A DNA stretch of 19,085 nt from DHVE2 group archaeon (lineage in GTDB: Archaea; Thermoplasmatota; Thermoplasmata; Thermoplasmatales; Aciduliprofundaceae). The notes under the pieces are model-generated. The model was given only the letters and a program-made list of their open reading frames with translations. It made no database searches and was not told where the DNA came from. Shown here piece by piece: positions 6,987 to 14,596 of the stretch. Where the stretch lies: the NCBI GenBank assembly GCA_015522935.1, contig WALH01000012.1, forward strand, positions 1 through 19,085, written 5' to 3'. Each line of letters begins with the position of its first letter. Position 1 is the first letter of the stretch. Made by a program: the position numbers and the translations under genes.

Positions 6987-9289
6987 AGTACGAAAAAATA
7001 AGCGATAAGGTGTATCGCGTTAAGATGAGGGATGCAAGCGATGATGAGTTGAAAAAAATAAGCGATGAAATGGGTCTCGCTTTAAATCTTGAGGAGATGA
7101 AAAGGATAAAGGAGTACTTCTCAAATTTAGGAAGGGACCCCACTGATGTGGAAATTCATGCAATAGCGCAGGCATGGAGCGAGCACTGCTCGTATAAATC
7201 CTCCAAGCCGATTTTGAGGAAGTACATATTCGGAATAGAATCTCCTCACACAATTGTTGTTATGCAGGACGATGCTGGTGTTGTCGAATTCGATGAAAAT
7301 CATGCATATGTTTTCAAAATCGAAAGTCACAATCATCCAAGTGCCGTAGAACCATACGGAGGAGCGGCCACGGGAGTTGGTGGAATTATTCGAGATGTTC
7401 TGAACATGGGTGCCAAGCCCATAGCCCTCGTTGACCCTCTTTTCTTTGCACCTCCAGACTATCCTTACAAAAAATTAAGACAGGGAATAAAACATCCTCG
7501 TTACCTTCTGAAGGGTGTTGTATCTGGGATAAGAGATTACGGAAATCGTGTTGGAATTCCCACCGTTGCGGGCATAACCTATTTCGATGAGGGCTATGTG
7601 AACAACATCCTGGTTAACGCGGGATGTTTGGGAATAGTTAAGAAGGATAAAATTGTGAGAAGCAGAGTTACCAAGCCCGACGTTTTATTGGTTATGGTGG
7701 GTGGCAGAACAGGACGTGATGGAATCCATGGTGTGAATTTCGCATCAAAAGTTCTCAGCGAGAAAAGTGAGGAAGAGAGGGAAGCGGTGCAGCTGGGCAA
7801 CCCCATACTGAAAGAACCCCTCATCCATCTAATTTTAGAGGCAAACGAAATGGGCATAATTCACGGGATGAAGGATCTGGGTGGAGGAGGTTTGGGAAGC
7901 GTTGTGGGTGAGATGTGCTATTCCGGCGGTGTGGGCGCTGAAGTTCATTTGGATAAGGTCCTGCTGAAGGAGAGGGATATGGCGCCGTGGGAGATATGGG
8001 TGAGCGAATCTCAAGAAAGAATGCTTTTGGCCATAGAGGAGGAGAATCTGGAAAAGTTGAAGAACCTCTGCGATAAATGGGACGTGGAGATTAGCGTTAT
8101 AGGAAAATCAATTATGGAGAAGAATTTACGCATATACTGGCAGGGAAGAAAGATTTTAGATTTGCCCTTAAATTTCCTTACAGGGGGGGTGGAGTACAAT
8201 CGCCCTTACAAAATTCAAAAGATTGAGAAAATGCAGGAAATCCCTCCCGAACCTAAATACCGGGAGATTTTCCTGAATCTTCTCTCCTCGATAAACATAG
8301 CGAGCAAGGAGTGGATAATCAGGCAATACGACCACGAGGTTCAGGGTAAAACGGTCATTAAGCCCCTGCAGGGCGAGATAGGTTTTGAAACGCATGGGGA
8401 CGCTGCGGTTATAAAACCCCTGCACGATTCATGGCGGGGAATAGCGATAACCACTGTAGCGAATCCGCAGATAGCAAGGATAGACCCCTATGTTGGTTCT
8501 CTTTACACGATGGATGAAGCAGTACGCAATCTTGTGGCGGTGGGTGCAAAGCCTCATGCTCTCTCTGATTGTCTCAATTTCGGAAATCCAGAGAAGGAGG
8601 AGATAATGGGCGAGTTTGTGGAATCTTCTCGTGGTCTGGGTGAGGCGGGAAGATTTTTAGAGATACCATTCGTCTCAGGAAACGTGAGCTTCTACAATGA
8701 GGCATTCAGAATGAACATACCTCCAACCGTGGTTCTTATGGCCGTTGGTATAATTGAAGACATGCGAAAAGCCATAACTACGGACCTCAAAAAAGAGGGA
8801 AATCCAGTATATCTTGTTGGTGAAACTAGGGAAGAGATGGGAGGAAGCGATTATTACAGGATGATAGGTGTGAGGAGTACTTATGTACCCAGAGTTGATT
8901 TGAGTGAGACCAAGAGAAGGAGCGAAGAATTGCTGAAAGCAATGAAATCAGGGTTAATTCTCTCCTGTCATGATGTATCCCATGGAGGCCTCGCAGTAAC
9001 GCTCGCCGAAATGGCAATTGGTGGGAATATTGGAGCTGAAATAGATTTGCGAAGTATGGGTGTAATGCGTGATGATTTCAAACTGTTTTCCGAGAGTCCG
9101 ACAAGATGGGTATGCGAAGTTCAAAGGGGGAAAGAGGGAGAATTCGAAAAGATTGTTAATGCTACGAAGATTGGGTACGTTGGTGGTAATTCGCTTCGTG
9201 TGAGAGATGGTGAAAGATGGCTCTTCAACGTGCATCTCAATATACTGCGGTCACGGTGGAAGAACGGGCTTAAAGATTATTTAGGGTGA
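6983..9289 (+). CDS. purL: Phosphoribosylformylglycinamidine synthase subunit PurL (small type)
   Basis: ATP-dependent synthetase subunit that converts formylglycinamide ribonucleotide to FGAM using ammonia channelled from PurQ. At 768 residues it is the small PurL type, without a fused glutaminase. Family motifs seen are AQAWSEHCSYKSSKP (62-76) with His68; FKIESHNHPSAVEPYGGAATGVGG (111-134), the ATP/Mg site; a glycine-rich DLGGGGLGS near 297-305; a second-half HGDAAVIKPL near 469; SDCLNFGNPEK near 530; and SCHDVSHGGLAVTLAEM near 661-677. The two halves are the duplicated PurM-like folds of the family. The gene overlaps purS by 4 bases and ends 4 bases before purQ. No frameshift or missing motif was noticed. 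Confidence 0.96.
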   Translation: MKYEKISDKVYRVKMRDASDDELKKISDEMGLALNLEEMKRIKEYFSNLGRDPTDVEIHAIAQAWSEHCSYKSSKPILRKYIFGIESPHTIVVMQDDAGVVEFDENHAYVFKIESHNHPSAVEPYGGAATGVGGIIRDVLNMGAKPIALVDPLFFAPPDYPYKKLRQGIKHPRYLLKGVVSGIRDYGNRVGIPTVAGITYFDEGYVNNILVNAGCLGIVKKDKIVRSRVTKPDVLLVMVGGRTGRDGIHGVNFASKVLSEKSEEEREAVQLGNPILKEPLIHLILEANEMGIIHGMKDLGGGGLGSVVGEMCYSGGVGAEVHLDKVLLKERDMAPWEIWVSESQERMLLAIEEENLEKLKNLCDKWDVEISVIGKSIMEKNLRIYWQGRKILDLPLNFLTGGVEYNRPYKIQKIEKMQEIPPEPKYREIFLNLLSSINIASKEWIIRQYDHEVQGKTVIKPLQGEIGFETHGDAAVIKPLHDSWRGIAITTVANPQIARIDPYVGSLYTMDEAVRNLVAVGAKPHALSDCLNFGNPEKEEIMGEFVESSRGLGEAGRFLEIPFVSGNVSFYNEAFRMNIPPTVVLMAVGIIEDMRKAITTDLKKEGNPVYLVGETREEMGGSDYYRMIGVRSTYVPRVDLSETKRRSEELLKAMKSGLILSCHDVSHGGLAVTLAEMAIGGNIGAEIDLRSMGVMRDDFKLFSESPTRWVCEVQRGKEGEFEKIVNATKIGYVGGNSLRVRDGERWLFNVHLNILRSRWKNGLKDYLG

Positions 9290-9293
9290 TAAA

Positions 9294-10046
9294 ATGAAAG
9301 TTGCCATACTGCAAATGGAGGGAACAAATTGCGAGGAGGAAAGCTTTATTGCTTTTCGAGATTCTGGATTCGAGCCGGAATACGTGCATATAAACCTCCT
9401 CAAACCCGGTGACTTGGAAAAGTACAATGTTCTTTTCATTCCGGGAGGATTTTCCGCAGGAGATTACGTTCGTGCTGGAGCAATATTTGCAGCGAGATTG
9501 AAAGCGAAAATTTGGAAAGATTTGAAGAATTTCGTGGATGAAGGAAAGATTGTTATGGGTGTTTGCAATGGATTTCAGGTTCTCATTGAACTCGGTCTTT
9601 TACCGGCAGTGGATGGGATAAGTGATGAGCCCCAGGCAGCTCTGATGGTCAACGATTCAAATAAATTTGAGTGCAGATGGACTTATCTGAGAAGGGAGAA
9701 TGATACCATTTTCACGAGCAAGGTTCCAGAAGTAATAACGCTTCCCGTGGCTCATGCAGAGGGAAAATTTGTGGCCCCAAATAAAATTTTAGAGAAAATA
9801 GAGGAGCAAAAACAGGTAGTTTTCCGTTATGTCAAGCCTGATGGCTCAAAGGCAGATTACCCGTGGAACCCTAATGGTTCGATGAACGACATAGCAGCCA
9901 TAACAAATCCTCAAGGAAATGTTCTGGGGATTATGCCCCACCCCGAAAGAGCGTTCTTCTGGTACCAGCATCCTGACTGGACGAGGAAAAAGAGGGAGAA
10001 AGGAGATGGCTCTCTCATCTTCAAGTCTCTCATCAAATATTCATAA
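9294..10046 (+). CDS. purQ: Phosphoribosylformylglycinamidine synthase glutaminase subunit PurQ
   Basis: Class I glutamine amidotransferase that supplies ammonia to PurL. The triad is visible: Cys91 in MGVCNGFQVL, and His216 and Glu218 in GIMPHPERAF. The oxyanion-side motif is FIPGGFSAGDYVRAG (48-62). The start MKVAILQMEGTNCEEE is the standard archaeal PurQ N terminus. Length 250 is slightly above the usual bacterial 225-230, owing to a C-terminal HPDWTRKKREKGDGSLIFKSL region that also occurs in archaeal homologs. It is the last gene of purSLQ, 4 bases after purL, with GGGTGAT ahead of its ATG. A 67-base gap with a new promoter follows. Confidence 0.96.
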   Translation: MKVAILQMEGTNCEEESFIAFRDSGFEPEYVHINLLKPGDLEKYNVLFIPGGFSAGDYVRAGAIFAARLKAKIWKDLKNFVDEGKIVMGVCNGFQVLIELGLLPAVDGISDEPQAALMVNDSNKFECRWTYLRRENDTIFTSKVPEVITLPVAHAEGKFVAPNKILEKIEEQKQVVFRYVKPDGSKADYPWNPNGSMNDIAAITNPQGNVLGIMPHPERAFFWYQHPDWTRKKREKGDGSLIFKSLIKYS

Positions 10047-10084
10047 AAATTAGAAATGTCGTTATTCTTTGCTTGAACATTAAA

Positions 10085-10092
10085 CTTAATAT
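10085..10092 (+). promoter_or_regulatory. Probable TATA box of the HMG-CoA reductase gene
   Basis: CTTAATAT is centred about 25 bases before the ATG at 10114, and no Shine-Dalgarno is present. This fits a separate leaderless unit after purSLQ. Confidence 0.45.
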
Positions 10093-10113
10093 CATGATTC
10101 ACAATTTCCCTTT

Positions 10114-11376
10114 ATGAAATCTTCGAGAATACCCGGATTTTATAATCTCAGCATAGAGGAACGAGCAAAGATGGTTAAGGAATTTGCCAATCTAAGCGAT
10201 GAAGAAATGAAAATTCTGATGGATGGACATCTTGATATAAATCTGGCTAACAGGATGATAGAGAACGTTGTTGGGATGATGGAGTTACCATTTGGAATAG
10301 CGACAAATTTCCTGATAAACGGTAAAGATTACCTCATCCCAATGGCTATAGAAGAGCCGAGTGTGGTTGCTGCAGCCAGCCATGCTGCGAAATTAGCGAG
10401 GCCGGGGGGAGGATTTTTCACATCATCCACTGATCCAATAATGATTTCGCAGATTCAGGTTGTGAACTTGAAGAATCCCTATTTTGCAAAGATGCAGGTT
10501 TTAGAGCAAAAGGAAGAGTTAATAAGAATTGCCAACGAGCAGGATCCAGTCCTCGTGAAAGTTGGAGGTGGATGCAGAGATATAACTGCGAGAGTTCTTG
10601 ATTCTAATATGGGTCCTATGCTCGTAATTCATCTTCACGTAGATGTTCGTGATGCTATGGGTGCCAACGCTGTGAATACTATGGCCGAAGCTTTAGCACC
10701 GTACATAGAGGATATAACCGGTGGAAAAGTTTATTTGAGAATAATCAGCAATCTTGCAATTTATCGCTTAGCACGGGCGAGAGCGATATGGAAGAAAGAT
10801 GTGATAGGCAAGGAAACAGTTAAAGGCGTACTTTATGCATATGAATTTGCCCGAATTGATCCTTTCAGAGCGGCAACGCATAATAAGGGAATAATGAATG
10901 GCATAGATGCGGTTCTTATTGCAACGAGTAACGATTGGCGTGCTGTTGAGGCTGGCACTCACGCTTACGCCGCAATAAATGGCCAATACGCCTCGTTATC
11001 TCATTATGAGATGAATGAAAATGGGGATCTTGTTGGCTCGATAGAATTACCTTTAGCAGTTGGGATTATAGGTGGTGCAACAAGCACACATCCCAAGGCT
11101 AAGATTGCAAGGAAGATTCTTGGCATAAAAACAGCAAAAGAATTCTCGGAAATTTTAGCCGCTGTCGGGCTCGCTCAGAACTTTGCCGCTCTCCGTGCTC
11201 TTGCAACTGAGGGAATACAGCGTGGCCACATGGAACTTCACGCCCGCAACATAGCCGTGATGGCCGGGGCAAAGGGTGATGAAATAGACAAGGTGGCGGA
11301 AATTTTGGTTAAGGAGAAGAAGGTGCGTGTGGATAGAGCGGAGGAGGTTCTGAGGGAAATAAGAGAGAAGAAATAA
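10114..11376 (+). CDS. Hydroxymethylglutaryl-CoA reductase, class II
   Basis: Reduces HMG-CoA to mevalonate with two NAD(P)H, committing carbon to isoprenoid ether lipids. The start SRIPGFYNLSIEERAKMV resembles the bacterial class II (Pseudomonas mevalonii-type) enzymes rather than class I. Catalytic residues are present: Glu81 in AIEEPSVVAAAS, Lys258 in HNKGIMNG, Asp274 in TSNDWRAVEAG and His376 in GHMELHARN. The cofactor-site DVRDAMGANAVNTM is at 177-190. Length 420 is close to the class norm of about 428. As I recall, class II enzymes occur in Archaeoglobales and Thermoplasmata and are held to be an ancient import from bacteria. The enzyme is probably biosynthetic here, since archaea need mevalonate. 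Coenzyme preference cannot be read from sequence alone. Confidence 0.94.
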   Translation: MKSSRIPGFYNLSIEERAKMVKEFANLSDEEMKILMDGHLDINLANRMIENVVGMMELPFGIATNFLINGKDYLIPMAIEEPSVVAAASHAAKLARPGGGFFTSSTDPIMISQIQVVNLKNPYFAKMQVLEQKEELIRIANEQDPVLVKVGGGCRDITARVLDSNMGPMLVIHLHVDVRDAMGANAVNTMAEALAPYIEDITGGKVYLRIISNLAIYRLARARAIWKKDVIGKETVKGVLYAYEFARIDPFRAATHNKGIMNGIDAVLIATSNDWRAVEAGTHAYAAINGQYASLSHYEMNENGDLVGSIELPLAVGIIGGATSTHPKAKIARKILGIKTAKEFSEILAAVGLAQNFAALRALATEGIQRGHMELHARNIAVMAGAKGDEIDKVAEILVKEKKVRVDRAEEVLREIREKK

Positions 11377-11392
11377 GCAAGCACCAAAATTA

Positions 11393-11399
11393 TTTATAT
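11393..11399 (+). promoter_or_regulatory. Probable TATA box of the rpl7ae operon
   Basis: TTTATAT in an AT-rich tract just after the HMG-CoA reductase stop. The expected transcript start is near 11420, giving a leader of about 35 bases that holds the GGAGGT ribosome site. This unit differs from the leaderless ones around it. Confidence 0.5.
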
Positions 11400-11441
11400 C
11401 ATCATCCTTTTTCGCCCATTGCCAATGATTGATTGAATGAA

Positions 11442-11447
11442 GGAGGT
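11442..11447 (+). promoter_or_regulatory. Ribosome binding site deciding the rpl7ae start
   Basis: GGAGGT with 7 bases to the ATG at 11455. ATGs at 11437 (before the site) and 11449 (1 base after it) are thereby disfavoured. Confidence 0.75.
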
Positions 11448-11454
11448 AATGAAA

Positions 11455-11823
11455 ATGGCAAGACCAATATATGTGAGATTTGAAGTGCCTAAGGAATTGC
11501 AGGAAAAGATACTCAGCGCTGTGGAGATTGCAAGAGAAACGGGCAAAGTAAGAAAAGGAACAAACGAAGTGACAAAAGTGGTGGAGAGAGGAACAGCAAA
11601 ATTTGTGGTTATTGCGGAGGATGTAACCCCCCCAGAAATCGTAGCCCATCTTCCACTACTCTGCGAGGAAAAAGGAATCGTATATGGATATGTGGAGAGC
11701 AAGGAAGAACTGGGAAAGAGATTGGGAATAAAATCCTCTGCCTCTGCAGCCATACTGGATTTCGGCAAAGCTGAGAATGCATTCAAGGAAATAATGGATG
11801 GAATAAGCGCCCTAAAGAAATGA
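11455..11823 (+). CDS. rpl7ae: Ribosomal protein L7Ae
   Basis: Kink-turn RNA-binding protein of the 50S subunit, also a core part of archaeal box C/D and H/ACA RNPs and RNase P. From the ATG at 11455 the product is 122 residues, matching the family: MARPIYVRFEVPKEL, the RNA-contacting KGTNEVTK (34-41), AEDVTPPEIVAHLPLLCEE (54-72) and the SASAAI loop (95-100) that reads the k-turn. An upstream in-frame ATG at 11437 would add six residues (MKEVMK), but the GGAGGT site at 11442 makes 11455 the better start. It heads rpl7ae-rps28e-rpl24e-ndk-truD. Confidence 0.96.
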   Translation: MARPIYVRFEVPKELQEKILSAVEIARETGKVRKGTNEVTKVVERGTAKFVVIAEDVTPPEIVAHLPLLCEEKGIVYGYVESKEELGKRLGIKSSASAAILDFGKAENAFKEIMDGISALKK

Positions 11824-11835
11824 AGGTGAATTGAG

Positions 11836-12048
11836 ATGGCGGAAGATGAAGCAACACCTGCGGAGGTCGTTGAAATAATCGGAAGGACAGGGATGACCGG
11901 CGAGGTTACGCAGGTTAAGGTTAGAGTTTTAGAGGGCCGCGATAAAGGCCGTATACTCACTCGGAACGTAATGGGCCCTGTTAGAATCGGCGATATACTT
12001 ATGCTTCGCGAAACGGCCAGAGAAGCAAGAAAGTTGGAGACAAGGTGA
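11836..12048 (+). CDS. rps28e: Ribosomal protein S28e
   Basis: Small-subunit protein specific to archaea and eukaryotes. The 70-residue product contains the OB-fold core AEVVEIIGRTGMTGEVTQVK and the highly conserved C terminus NVMGPVRIGDILMLRETAREARKL. It lies 12 bases after rpl7ae with AGGTGA in the gap as ribosome site. The next gene's ribosome site overlaps its stop codon. The gene order L7Ae-S28e-L24e-NDK is conserved in many archaea. Confidence 0.97.
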   Translation: MAEDEATPAEVVEIIGRTGMTGEVTQVKVRVLEGRDKGRILTRNVMGPVRIGDILMLRETAREARKLETR

Positions 12049-12053
12049 TGTAA

Positions 12054-12305
12054 ATGCCCTCAAAACGTGTATGCTCTTTCTGCGGAAAGGAAATCGAACC
12101 CGGAACGGGTATAATGTACGTCACCAAAGATGGCCGAGTTTATTATTTCTGTAGCAGCAAATGCTACAAGAATATGATTGAACTTAAACGTATACCAAGA
12201 AAGGTGCGGTGGACAGCCGCTTACCGAAAAGAGAAGGAAGTTCGCTTACACATGCTCAGGAGGAAAGAGGATGAGAGAGAGAACATTAGTTCTTCTGAAG
12301 CCTGA
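12054..12305 (+). CDS. rpl24e: Ribosomal protein L24e
   Basis: Zinc-binding large-subunit protein of archaea and eukaryotes. The four zinc ligands are Cys7, Cys10, Cys33 and Cys37 (VCSFCGKEI and YFCSSKCYKN), in the usual treble-clef spacing, followed by the basic segment KRIPRKVRWTAAYRKEKE. At 83 residues it has a charged tail (RRKEDERENISSSEA) beyond the conserved core. That tail overlaps the start of ndk by 35 bases in another frame, so its sequence is constrained by the ndk ribosome site. AGGTGA at 12043-12048, overlapping the S28e stop, serves its start. Confidence 0.96.
   Translation: MPSKRVCSFCGKEIEPGTGIMYVTKDGRVYYFCSSKCYKNMIELKRIPRKVRWTAAYRKEKEVRLHMLRRKEDERENISSSEA
12258..12263 (+). 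promoter_or_regulatory. Ribosome binding site of ndk, inside rpl24e
   Basis: AGGAGG with 7 bases to the ndk ATG at 12271, lying within rpl24e codons for Leu-Arg-Arg-Lys. It decides the start of ndk against the earlier in-frame ATG at 12178. Confidence 0.7.
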
Positions 12306-12717
12306 CGCTGTAAATAGAAGATTGATTGGCGAAATAATCGCAAGATTTGAAAAGAAGGGATTAAAAATCGTTGCAATGAAGATGCTCTGGGTTACCCGTG
12401 AATTGGCGGAAAAGCATTACGAGATGCATCGGGGCAAACCCTTCTACGAATCTCTTCTTGACTACATAACCTCCTCGCCGATAGTCGCCATAGTTTTAGA
12501 GGGTGAGCAAGCTATAGAAGTTGTGAGAAAAATGATGGGCAAAACAAATGGTGTGGAGGCCGAGCCCGGAACGATACGCGGAGATTATTCACTGAGCATT
12601 CAGAATAACCTTGTTCATGGTTCAGATTCGGAAGAATCCGCAAAGAGGGAAATATCACTGTTCTTTACAGATGGGGAGATATACGATTACAGATTAGTGG
12701 ACGAAGTCTGGGTGTGA
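12271..12717 (+). CDS. ndk: Nucleoside diphosphate kinase
   Basis: Transfers the gamma phosphate of ATP to nucleoside diphosphates through a phosphohistidine. The active-site His116 is in NNLVHGSDS; ERTLVLLKPDAVNRRLIGEI (3-22) carries Lys10, and GTIRGDYS (100-107) follows. At 148 residues it matches the family when started at 12271. An in-frame ATG 93 bases upstream would add 31 residues that are only the shadow of rpl24e. The start overlaps the end of rpl24e by 35 bases. Its stop is one base before the truD ATG (TGAGATG), consistent with coupling. Confidence 0.95.
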   Translation: MRERTLVLLKPDAVNRRLIGEIIARFEKKGLKIVAMKMLWVTRELAEKHYEMHRGKPFYESLLDYITSSPIVAIVLEGEQAIEVVRKMMGKTNGVEAEPGTIRGDYSLSIQNNLVHGSDSEESAKREISLFFTDGEIYDYRLVDEVWV

Positions 12718-12718
12718 G

Positions 12719-13951
12719 ATGCGTACTCATACCGAAATAGGAATCACATCATATCTTTCATCTTTTTCGGGAATAGGCGGAAGATTGAGGAAGAAAATTG
12801 AGGATTTTTTTGTCGAAGAGATACCCATAGAAATCCCGAAAAATGAGAATGGTCGCAATCTTTGCGTAAAAATAAAATTGAGGAACTGGGAGACTAATCA
12901 CTTTGTTAAGATTTTCAGCAGAGCTCTTGGGATAAGCAGAAAGAGGATAAGATTCACGGGTATGAAAGATAAAAGGAGCATAAGTGTGCAGTATTTCTGC
13001 ATAGTGAATTATTCCTCTAATTTTCTACCCAGAATGAAAGATGTGGAAATATTAGAAAAATTTCAAACGGATTACACTCTGAATTTGGGGGATTTATTCG
13101 GTAATCGATTTTGCATAAAGGTGAGCGATGCGGAGTGTAATGATAGGGTGGGGAAAATTGTAGATGAGTTAAATGGTTACTTTCCCAATTTCTTTGGAGT
13201 TCAGAGGTTTGGAGCTTCTCGACCTGTTGGGCACATTGTCGGTAAATTCATAATAAAAGGCGATTTTAAAAATGCTGTGCGCTATTACATAGGCTATCCA
13301 GACGCATATCGTGATGATGAAGGTCGAAAAGTATTTTTTGAGAATCTGGATGCAAGAGAATCGTTAAAACAAATAGATATAAAAGCAGAATACGAGAGAG
13401 CAATGCTTAATTATCTCGTTAATCATCCAGATGATTATATTGGAGCACTTCGCTCTTTACCTAACAACCTTCTTCTCATGTTTGTGCATGCGTATCAGGC
13501 ATATTTATTCAACAGAATGGTCAGTGAGAGAGTAAAAATCGGTATTGATCCGCAGATTGGAGATGTGGTGATGAAAACTAAAAGCGGAAAGCCTGTTCAG
13601 GAATACGTGAAGGTCACTGATTTCAATATTCAGAAGATAAAAGAGAAGGTTGCAATAGGAGAGGCATACGTATCCACAGTTCTTGTTGGCTATAAAACAA
13701 GATTATCAGAGGGCCTCCAAGGCGAAATAGAGAGAAAGATATTAAAAGAGGAGAATATCAGGATGAGGGATTTCAGAATACAGCAAATTCCAGAACTGAG
13801 CACAAAAGGAAGAAGGAGAAATATATTGGCTAAATTCATGGACTTCAATTACAACGAAGATTGCATCTTCCAGTTCTGGCTTTACTCTGGATCTTATGCT
13901 ACTTCGCTTATGAGAGAATTTATGAAGGTAGAAGCGCTGGAGAGTTACTGA
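12719..13951 (+). CDS. truD: tRNA pseudouridine synthase TruD
   Basis: Isomerises a uridine in tRNA (U13 in bacteria; archaeal/eukaryotic Pus7-type relatives can have other targets). The N-terminal EDFFVEEIP is typical. The catalytic aspartate is Asp84 in FTGMKDKRSISVQ. The family block NFFGVQRFGASRPVGHIVGK spans 157-176, and a helix VHAYQAYLFNRMVSERV lies further on, flanking the TruD insertion domain. Length 410 is normal for archaeal TruD. It is the last gene of the rpl7ae operon as seen here and converges on carS with only 3 bases between the two stop codons. Confidence 0.93.
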   Translation: MRTHTEIGITSYLSSFSGIGGRLRKKIEDFFVEEIPIEIPKNENGRNLCVKIKLRNWETNHFVKIFSRALGISRKRIRFTGMKDKRSISVQYFCIVNYSSNFLPRMKDVEILEKFQTDYTLNLGDLFGNRFCIKVSDAECNDRVGKIVDELNGYFPNFFGVQRFGASRPVGHIVGKFIIKGDFKNAVRYYIGYPDAYRDDEGRKVFFENLDARESLKQIDIKAEYERAMLNYLVNHPDDYIGALRSLPNNLLLMFVHAYQAYLFNRMVSERVKIGIDPQIGDVVMKTKSGKPVQEYVKVTDFNIQKIKEKVAIGEAYVSTVLVGYKTRLSEGLQGEIERKILKEENIRMRDFRIQQIPELSTKGRRRNILAKFMDFNYNEDCIFQFWLYSGSYATSLMREFMKVEALESY

Positions 13952-13954
13952 TTT

Positions 13955-14521
13955 TCACCACGGTACATTCTTCAATCCTACCTTGTAGGCAATTATGTTC
14001 ACTGCCCTGTGGATGAAGGGTGTTAAAACGAAAACAGTTATGATAGAAACTACATTCCAGAAATGCCACAAAAACCACTGTGGAAAGAAAAGATAAATAA
14101 GAAGCCAAGCGATGATGACGAACATCAGTTGATCAAGCAAAAACGCCTTTCCACCACTTTCTATACCCATTCTTCTTTTAATGAAAGAGCCGAAAGAATC
14201 ACCAAGCATAGCCCCGAATGACATAGTCGCTAATAGAAGGATTGCGTAAAACCACGAGGTGGAGAAGCAGGGAAACCATTGTTGAGGAAGATAAAAAGCG
14301 CCTAAGTTCTGTATCACGCCAAATACTAAACCTGATAACGCCCCCCCGAAAAAACCCCGCCAGGTTTTGCCCTTTCCCAAGATTCTTCTTCCATCTATAA
14401 AGTTCTTTCCGAAATCTATGGGTGTTCCTCCTCCAAATATTACGGCAGCAGGATTAGGGAGGTACACGGGTAGCATCAGCCAGAGGGTTATAACTATTCC
14501 CTCCAATATCTCGATGATCAT
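13955..14521 (-). CDS. carS: CDP-archaeol synthase (CTP:2,3-di-O-geranylgeranylglycerol-1-phosphate cytidyltransferase)
   Basis: Integral membrane enzyme that activates unsaturated archaetidic acid with CTP, the branch point to archaeal polar head groups. Five hydrophobic segments are visible (about 2-22, 55-76, 89-108, 128-147, 153-172). Conserved loops are NPAAVIFGGGTPIDFGK (23-39), RRILGKGKTWRGF (45-57), and GDSFGSFIKRRMGIESGGKAFLLDQ (107-131), with the last aligned to the CDP-diacylglycerol synthase signature. The C terminus HRAVNIIAYKVGLKNVPW is the usual CarS ending. Length 188 is slightly above most homologs. A TATA-like TATTATTT about 25 bases upstream supports the ATG at 14521. Confidence 0.93.
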   Translation of the reverse strand: MIIEILEGIVITLWLMLPVYLPNPAAVIFGGGTPIDFGKNFIDGRRILGKGKTWRGFFGGALSGLVFGVIQNLGAFYLPQQWFPCFSTSWFYAILLLATMSFGAMLGDSFGSFIKRRMGIESGGKAFLLDQLMFVIIAWLLIYLFFPQWFLWHFWNVVSIITVFVLTPFIHRAVNIIAYKVGLKNVPW

Positions 14522-14542
14522 CGGGGGAAAACTGATTTACGG

Positions 14543-14550
14543 AAATAATA
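14543..14550 (-). promoter_or_regulatory. Probable TATA box of carS
   Basis: TATTATTT on the minus strand, centred about 25 bases before the carS ATG. It lies in the 75-base divergent region shared with the DUF357 gene. Confidence 0.4.
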
Positions 14551-14567
14551 CTTTTCTTTTGCAAAGG

Positions 14568-14575
14568 ATTAAATT
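14568..14575 (+). promoter_or_regulatory. Probable TATA box of the DUF357 gene
   Basis: ATTAAATT centred about 25 bases before the ATG at 14597, with no Shine-Dalgarno. The carS and DUF357 boxes are about 25 bases apart and face away from each other. Confidence 0.4.
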
Positions 14576-14596
14576 CCGGAAAAACATCTTCCTTCT

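Noticed and set aside
11417..11447. Possible kink-turn or hairpin in the rpl7ae leader for autoregulation by L7Ae
   Set aside because: L7Ae self-regulation is known in archaea, but I could only find a 4-base CATT/AATG stem and no clear GA/AG tandem, so a k-turn is not supported.
11155..11649. Minus-strand open frame opposite the HMG-CoA reductase end and rpl7ae
   Set aside because: It overlaps two certain genes and has low-complexity, His/Phe/Cys-rich shadow composition.
11394..11960. Long minus-strand open frame opposite rpl7ae and rps28e
   Set aside because: It is a serine/proline-rich shadow of the two ribosomal protein genes on the other strand.
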